In this document: piece by piece, positions 60,286 through 64,000 of the stretch
Layout: every line of letters starts with the position of its first letter
Position numbering within the stretch: position 1 is the stretch's first letter
Source: Leptospira_A soteropolitanensis
GTDB lineage: Bacteria; Spirochaetota; Leptospiria; Leptospirales; Leptospiraceae
DNA: 64,000 bases
Assembly: GCF_026151335.1 (NCBI RefSeq)
Contig: NZ_JAMQPP010000001.1
Reading direction: 5' to 3' (one strand)
Translations under genes and position numbers: made by a program
Notes under the pieces: model-generated
The model's input: the letters and a program-made list of their open reading frames with translations, nothing else
Told to the model about the DNA's origin: nothing
The model's database searches: none

Positions 60286-60759
60286 TTAAAATCCAGATGC
60301 GTGAATTGCCGATTTCGTACACGGGTTGTTATTTGGATCACAAGTAAACATTTTAAATGTGAACAAATCATTTGGATTTGGTCTTTGTGATGTTGAACCA
60401 AAATTAGTTCCACTCGCAAATCCTAAATCTGAACAAGAAGAGGTAGAAACTGCATACTTTTTCACATTCGTATTAAGGGCACCACCAGCTCCACCGGGTG
60501 GAGTGTTGAAATAAGCTGTGGAATCAATATTTCCTCCGTTTAGTTGGAATGTATCATAACAAGTTCCTGTATAGGAGCCACCAAGATCGGCCACTTCCAT
60601 TACCACTAAAGATTTATTTCGATCCGGCACATTGTTTAATAAATTGTTAATCACAAGTGAGGAAATTTCATCCCGATTCTGTTCTTTGGATTGGCAATTG
60701 CCAACAAAAATTAAAACAAAGACCATAAATAACAATCGTTTCATTTGATTTAGATTCAT
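60286..60759 (-). CDS. Small Cys-containing lipoprotein
   Basis: Unrecognised 157-aa protein. The signal peptide RLLFMVFVLIFVGNC gives lipidated Cys22. Four further Cys (in GTCYDTF, SSCSDLG, TCDPNNNPC) could form two disulfides. A Gly/Pro/Asn-rich middle (YFNTPPGGAGGALNTNV) follows. AGAGGA lies 8 nt before the ATG. The gene is 12 nt downstream of the porin gene and shares its terminator, so it may be an outer-membrane partner of the porin. Confidence 0.7.
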   Translation of the reverse strand: MNLNQMKRLLFMVFVLIFVGNCQSKEQNRDEISSLVINNLLNNVPDRNKSLVVMEVADLGGSYTGTCYDTFQLNGGNIDSTAYFNTPPGGAGGALNTNVKKYAVSTSSCSDLGFASGTNFGSTSQRPNPNDLFTFKMFTCDPNNNPCTKSAIHASGF

Positions 60760-60771
60760 ATAGAGTTCCTC

Positions 60772-62472
60772 TTAATTTGGTCTATAACTGTAAGCTTCAG
60801 GAGAAACAACTCCGGTCCAAAAGTTTGCCTGTAATTGTAGGTAAACTCTTCTATCATCAATCGGCATTGCATTTCCCGTGTTCGGATTCACATCAAACTG
60901 GTTGCCTAGGACTTGGTAATACAGTTGGGCTTTAAAATGATGTTTGTCACCGAACAAGTTCAATCCTGCCCAATACACTCGTAATGAGTCGGTTGGATCT
61001 ATCCTTCCGTTTCGGTTAAAATCACCTTGTATGTATTCATACTTCAAAACTGGCATAATGTAGTATTTATCAAAAATGGGGATGTTATAACCAATCGTTC
61101 CATGATATCCAAATAAATCATTGGAAGCGGCACCACCAAATTTAGTATAGGCGCCCGATAGATAAAAACCCTTATAAGTGAAAGTACTATCATAAGTATG
61201 ACCAATCAGTCCCATCTTAGGTCGACCTATTGTAGGAACAGAGTTTTGAACTAAAAAATTAGGGTATCCATTCGCATCTAAACTTCCACGATCGGGGTTG
61301 GAACCTTGTGCTGTTAACAATTGGATTCCACTTGTAGTTCCAGGTGTATATTCAGGAACATAGAGAGCAGGTGTGATTAAATTCTGTGTTTGTACGTAAC
61401 CTGCACCCACAGACCATTTTAATTCACGTTGAAATATTTCTTCTCCTTCTTGCCAATTTACCATCTTTCCATCAGACTCTCGTTTTAGGCCACCAAACAC
61501 ATTCACTTGTGCCCTTGCATAATAAATAGGAGAAGTATTTACAGCACCGTATCGATTTGCGGTAGTTAGATCTTGCCTTCTTCCCGTTCCGTAATCTCCA
61601 CCACCACCTTTTCCGTTACCAACCATCAGTGAAAGTTGTAAGTATCTTTCCCATTTATGATCAATTTCTTTGAGTGGAGTGGCTTGAAGCATGACACCGT
61701 TATCAAATTGAGGAATTGCATTCACAATCATACTGCGTTCTAATGTCACAAAATTGGCAGACGATTGTAGATACTCTCTACTAAATTGAGTTGGTAATTG
61801 CCCGAAAACAAATCGTAACCCACCATAAGGAATTTTTGCGTAAGCAAAGGCTTCGTGAATGTATCCACGATTGTCTTTCAATCTTGTATTTGTCACATAA
61901 CTAGTAGTAGCTGGTTTTCCATTTGCATCCAAATAATTTAATGTGCTCGTGGTTTGAACCACATCAGGTCTGTTCAACATGTTTTCTAAACGAAGTTGGA
62001 TGTTTGCACCCCACCAATCGTTTTCATATTGTGCCCCCAATCGTAACCTTCGGAAGTTCCAATCCACTGTATTAAAATCCCGATGTCCGTTATTAAAAAG
62101 AGAGTCTTGTGATCCTGAAACTCCTCGAAATTGCATCCGACCAGTAATCGTTAATTTTTCTTTGGCAGTATCATCAGGTCTATGAGCAAAAGCATCGGGC
62201 AGAGTGGTTGTATTTCCAGAAAGGGGGCGGTTGTACTCCACCTTCACTCGGTTGGCACCAGGTTTTGTAAAAATTTGACCCGATTCTGTATCTTCATAAA
62301 GATCTCGGTATACTTTCGCTTGTGGTTCTTTTGATTCTATTTTATGTTCTTTGGCTTCTGTTGGGTTTGTTCCCACCTGACCCACTTCCTTGGCTTGTGA
62401 AGGTTCTGGTTCGGCAGAAACAACCTTAACTAAGAGTAGGATGGCCAAAATAGCTTTTGAGATAGTCTTCAT
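60772..62472 (-). CDS. Outer-membrane porin, phosphate-selective/OprO-P-like
   Basis: A 566-aa protein with signal peptide KAILAILLLVKVVSA, a Glu/Lys/Pro-rich periplasmic-type stretch (22-60), and then alternating beta-strand sequence typical of a 16-18-stranded porin: LTITGRMQFRGVSG, FRRLRLGAQYENDWWG, LRFVFGQLPTQFSREYLQS, FYLSGAYTKFGG. An EF-hand-like calcium loop, DFNRNGRIDPTD, lies near the C-terminus. The protein does not end in the usual aromatic residue. Pore selectivity is not provable. Its upstream region holds a set of TTAC boxes. Confidence 0.82.
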   Translation of the reverse strand: MKTISKAILAILLLVKVVSAEPEPSQAKEVGQVGTNPTEAKEHKIESKEPQAKVYRDLYEDTESGQIFTKPGANRVKVEYNRPLSGNTTTLPDAFAHRPDDTAKEKLTITGRMQFRGVSGSQDSLFNNGHRDFNTVDWNFRRLRLGAQYENDWWGANIQLRLENMLNRPDVVQTTSTLNYLDANGKPATTSYVTNTRLKDNRGYIHEAFAYAKIPYGGLRFVFGQLPTQFSREYLQSSANFVTLERSMIVNAIPQFDNGVMLQATPLKEIDHKWERYLQLSLMVGNGKGGGGDYGTGRRQDLTTANRYGAVNTSPIYYARAQVNVFGGLKRESDGKMVNWQEGEEIFQRELKWSVGAGYVQTQNLITPALYVPEYTPGTTSGIQLLTAQGSNPDRGSLDANGYPNFLVQNSVPTIGRPKMGLIGHTYDSTFTYKGFYLSGAYTKFGGAASNDLFGYHGTIGYNIPIFDKYYIMPVLKYEYIQGDFNRNGRIDPTDSLRVYWAGLNLFGDKHHFKAQLYYQVLGNQFDVNPNTGNAMPIDDRRVYLQLQANFWTGVVSPEAYSYRPN

Positions 62473-62481
62473 TCTTTTTGG

Positions 62482-62684
62482 TTACGACTGATTTGGATTT
62501 ATTACAAACGGAAGGGACTCATCCGTTTCAATGTTTCAGTCTAGTTACAAACGTATTGAAGTACTGTTGGGATTGGATGACAGAAATGTTACGAAATGAT
62601 TACAGGGGCCAGAAAGCCGTGCTTTTTGTACTTTTTTTTAACAAAAACCGGGTTTATTACAATAGAAAGGACGTTTTATTACAA
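62482..62684 (-). promoter_or_regulatory. Array of TTACAA-type boxes upstream of the porin
   Basis: On the plus strand, TTAC-initiated boxes start at 62482, 62502, 62545, 62589, 62600, 62657 and 62679. TTTATTACAA occurs exactly three times (62498, 62653, 62675) and TTACAAACG twice (62502, 62545). Several spacings are 11, 22, 43 or 44 nt, near multiples of a helical turn, as in PhoB/OmpR-type direct repeats. On the coding strand TTGTAATAAA also resembles an extended -10, so tandem promoters are an alternative. Confidence 0.5.
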
Positions 62685-62735
62685 GATCATCACGAATTGA
62701 TTCGAATCAATCTGTGAATTGGTTATGGGATTTTT

Positions 62736-62824
62736 GGGGGGCGGATCCGCACTTTCGTGCGGACCGGGCTCTTCGCTGCAATCTTTCGCCCATGCGAAAG
62801 GATTTCCGCTGCGATCCCTTCCGC
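62736..62824. repeat. GC-rich double-hairpin element
   Basis: A G-run and the palindrome GCGGATCCGC (62741-62750) lead into hairpin TCCGCAC-TTTC-GTGCGGA (62746-62763). A second hairpin CTTTCGC-CCAT-GCGAAAG (62783-62800) is flanked by near-direct repeats TTCGCTGCAATC (62772) and TCCGCTGCGATC (62805). The composition contrasts with AT-rich surroundings. It lies just downstream of the chemoreceptor gene and may be a dispersed intergenic repeat, a terminator region or a small RNA. Confidence 0.5.
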
Positions 62825-62837
62825 ATAAAACGAGTCC

Positions 62838-64000
62838 TTATAATTGAAATTGGTCGCAGATGCCTTTTAACTTATCAGCGGTATTCGAAAGATTTTTCGC
62901 AGAGGAAGACATTTCTTCCGCCCCTGCTGCTGTATTGATGGTATGTTCGTTGATTTGGGTGATGACATCGGTAATTTCCCGGACCGCTCCTCTTTGTTCG
63001 TCCGCAGCAACTTTAATTTGGTCTGATTCCCCTTTGACTACCCCAGAGTTTTCAAGTACTGATTGGTTGATTTCAGCTTGGGATCCCATGATCGTATAAA
63101 GAGAATCCATTGCCCGTGAAACATGATTGATATTTTTAATGATCTCCTGGATGAGGGAGGTAGAGGATTGGATGCTTTTGGCACCCCCGTCTAACTCCTT
63201 AGCATTTTTGCCAATCATTTCAGAAATGGATTTGATCGAAGACGCTGTGCGAATGGAAAGTTTGGAAATTTCTTCTGCAACGACAGCAAATCCTCTTCCC
63301 GCATCTCCAGCACGAGCGGCTTCAATGGCTGCATTGAGAGCCAAAAGTTGTGTTTGGTCAGAAATTTCATTGATGATGGCAATGATCGCTTTCATCTCAT
63401 CAGATGACTTCAATATGTTATTGATCATGTCATTCATACCGGTTAGTGACTGTTCTCCTTCTTTTGCTTGGTTGGAGATGGATTTCATTTGGTTCAGGGT
63501 ATGATTGATTTCATCTGCTACTTGTTTTACGCTATTTGCTAACTCTTGGATTTTAACTTGGAACTGTGAAATGTTATTGTGTTGGATATCAATCGAACCA
63601 GTAATGTTTTCCATACTGGCTGACATTTCTTCTACAGTCGCAGACATCTCTTCGGTAGAAGCTGCTGTTGCTTGAGCTCCTCCCGAAAAACTATCAGCAC
63701 TTGATGAAAGTTCTCCTGCACTGGAAGCAAGTTCTTGGGAGATAAATTGAATCTCTGATATTATTTTTCTCAGACTAACTAAAAAGGAATTTGTGTCCCC
63801 ACTTAATTCACCAATCTCATCATCATGCGTAATTTTTAAAGATTGGCTAAGGTCTCCCGTAGACATTTTTTTAAACAAATCTCTAAGACCAGTGATAGGT
63901 TTTAATCTTTGCGTGATGAGTTTCGAAAGAGCAACGATCGACATTACTAAAATCACAATGGCAAATATTCCAATTTTTAACAACATATCATGAACGACAC
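62838..64000 (-). CDS. Methyl-accepting chemotaxis protein (5' end outside window)
   Basis: C-terminal part of a chemoreceptor. The frame is open to the window edge, so the 382 residues from 63986 are not the true start: a transmembrane helix (LLKIGIFAIVILVMSIVAL) is preceded by open codons and is probably TM2, with the sensor domain outside. A HAMP domain (about 20-75 of the visible part) is followed by the signalling tip ISDQTQLLALNAAIEAARAG and GRGFAVVAEEISKL. The ligand cannot be inferred. Confidence 0.92.
   Translation of the reverse strand, partial: VVHDMLLKIGIFAIVILVMSIVALSKLITQRLKPITGLRDLFKKMSTGDLSQSLKITHDDEIGELSGDTNSFLVSLRKIISEIQFISQELASSAGELSSSADSFSGGAQATAASTEEMSATVEEMSASMENITGSIDIQHNNISQFQVKIQELANSVKQVADEINHTLNQMKSISNQAKEGEQSLTGMNDMINNILKSSDEMKAIIAIINEISDQTQLLALNAAIEAARAGDAGRGFAVVAEEISKLSIRTASSIKSISEMIGKNAKELDGGAKSIQSSTSLIQEIIKNINHVSRAMDSLYTIMGSQAEINQSVLENSGVVKGESDQIKVAADEQRGAVREITDVITQINEHTINTAAGAEEMSSSAKNLSNTADKLKGICDQFQL

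Larger units (their letters stand above)
62473..62837. other. Long intergenic region between porin and chemoreceptor
   Basis: This 365-nt stretch has no convincing gene; the short open frames in it have no ribosome site or recognisable product. The part next to the porin (62482-62684) holds seven same-direction TTAC boxes including three exact TTTATTACAA copies. The part next to the chemoreceptor (62736-62824) is a GC-rich element with two hairpins. Confidence 0.7.

Noticed and set aside
62478..62938. Short open frames in the porin-chemoreceptor gap
   Set aside because: They lack ribosome sites, cross the hairpins and box array, and have no recognisable protein features.
1..64000. tRNA, rRNA, CRISPR, transposase or prophage genes
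   Set aside because: No cloverleaf-like intergenic segments, regular spacer-repeat arrays or mobile-element proteins were found; gaps between genes are too short for most of these.

Overview
The window reads as chromosome of a spirochaete of the genus Leptospira, most likely a free-living (saprophytic) species. The clues are the moderately AT-rich base composition, frequent TTG and GTG starts, spirochaete-style lipoproteins with relaxed lipoboxes, several PAS histidine kinases and STAS proteins, and abundant lipid-oxidation genes. This assignment comes from gene content and is an inference. About 58 protein genes fill almost all of the sequence. I see no rRNA, tRNA, CRISPR array, transposase or phage gene.

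Layout. 1-4.1 kb: acyl-CoA dehydrogenase, then an operon of a trpG/pabA glutaminase, an MsbA-like ABC exporter and a receiver protein. 4.1-18 kb: a HEAT-repeat lipoprotein, hflX (whose conserved N-terminus lies upstream of its first ATG), homoserine dehydrogenase with a STAS protein, a Lys-rich membrane protein, a tandem-ACT protein, a SUMF1-like protein, a MarR/FAD-oxidoreductase pair, a DUF4139 protein, mtnP, a STAS protein and galK. 18-26 kb: pgi, then a reverse operon of two histidine kinases with an amgK-murU-like pair, a hydrolase, a ferredoxin and a receiver. 26-32 kb: housekeeping genes (tlyA, ispA, ndk, antiporter, coaD, argG). 32-43 kb: a nitrilase-like lipoprotein with a first GMC oxidoreductase module, an RNA methyltransferase, pyrD, a histidine kinase with its response regulator, a HAD hydrolase, an RluA enzyme and an EAL protein.

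43-60 kb is the most distinctive part. A TetR regulator faces an 11-gene operon across a 16-bp perfect palindrome (GAATGAATATTCATTC) that closely resembles operators of FadR-type fatty-acid regulators. The operon encodes a Tat-exported small subunit with a GMC oxidoreductase, an SASS-type symporter, an acyl-CoA dehydrogenase lacking the usual catalytic Glu, an epimerase, an SDR, an acyl-CoA ligase, a crotonase, a membrane-embedded chemoreceptor and a DUF2804 lipoprotein. A four-gene operon converges on it, with a second SASS symporter, another epimerase, a haem-binding beta-propeller protein and an MFS transporter. Together they look like a transport, sensing and oxidation system for a hydrophobic carboxylate or alcohol, possibly lipid or terpenoid/sterol-like. 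The substrate is unknown.

60-64 kb: a porin and small Cys-rich lipoprotein operon ending in a clear terminator, with an unusual array of TTACAA-type boxes upstream, a GC-rich double-hairpin element, and the 3' part of a chemoreceptor gene cut by the window edge.

All twelve convergent gene junctions overlap or lie within 11 nt, so this genome leaves almost no room for separate terminators between facing genes.
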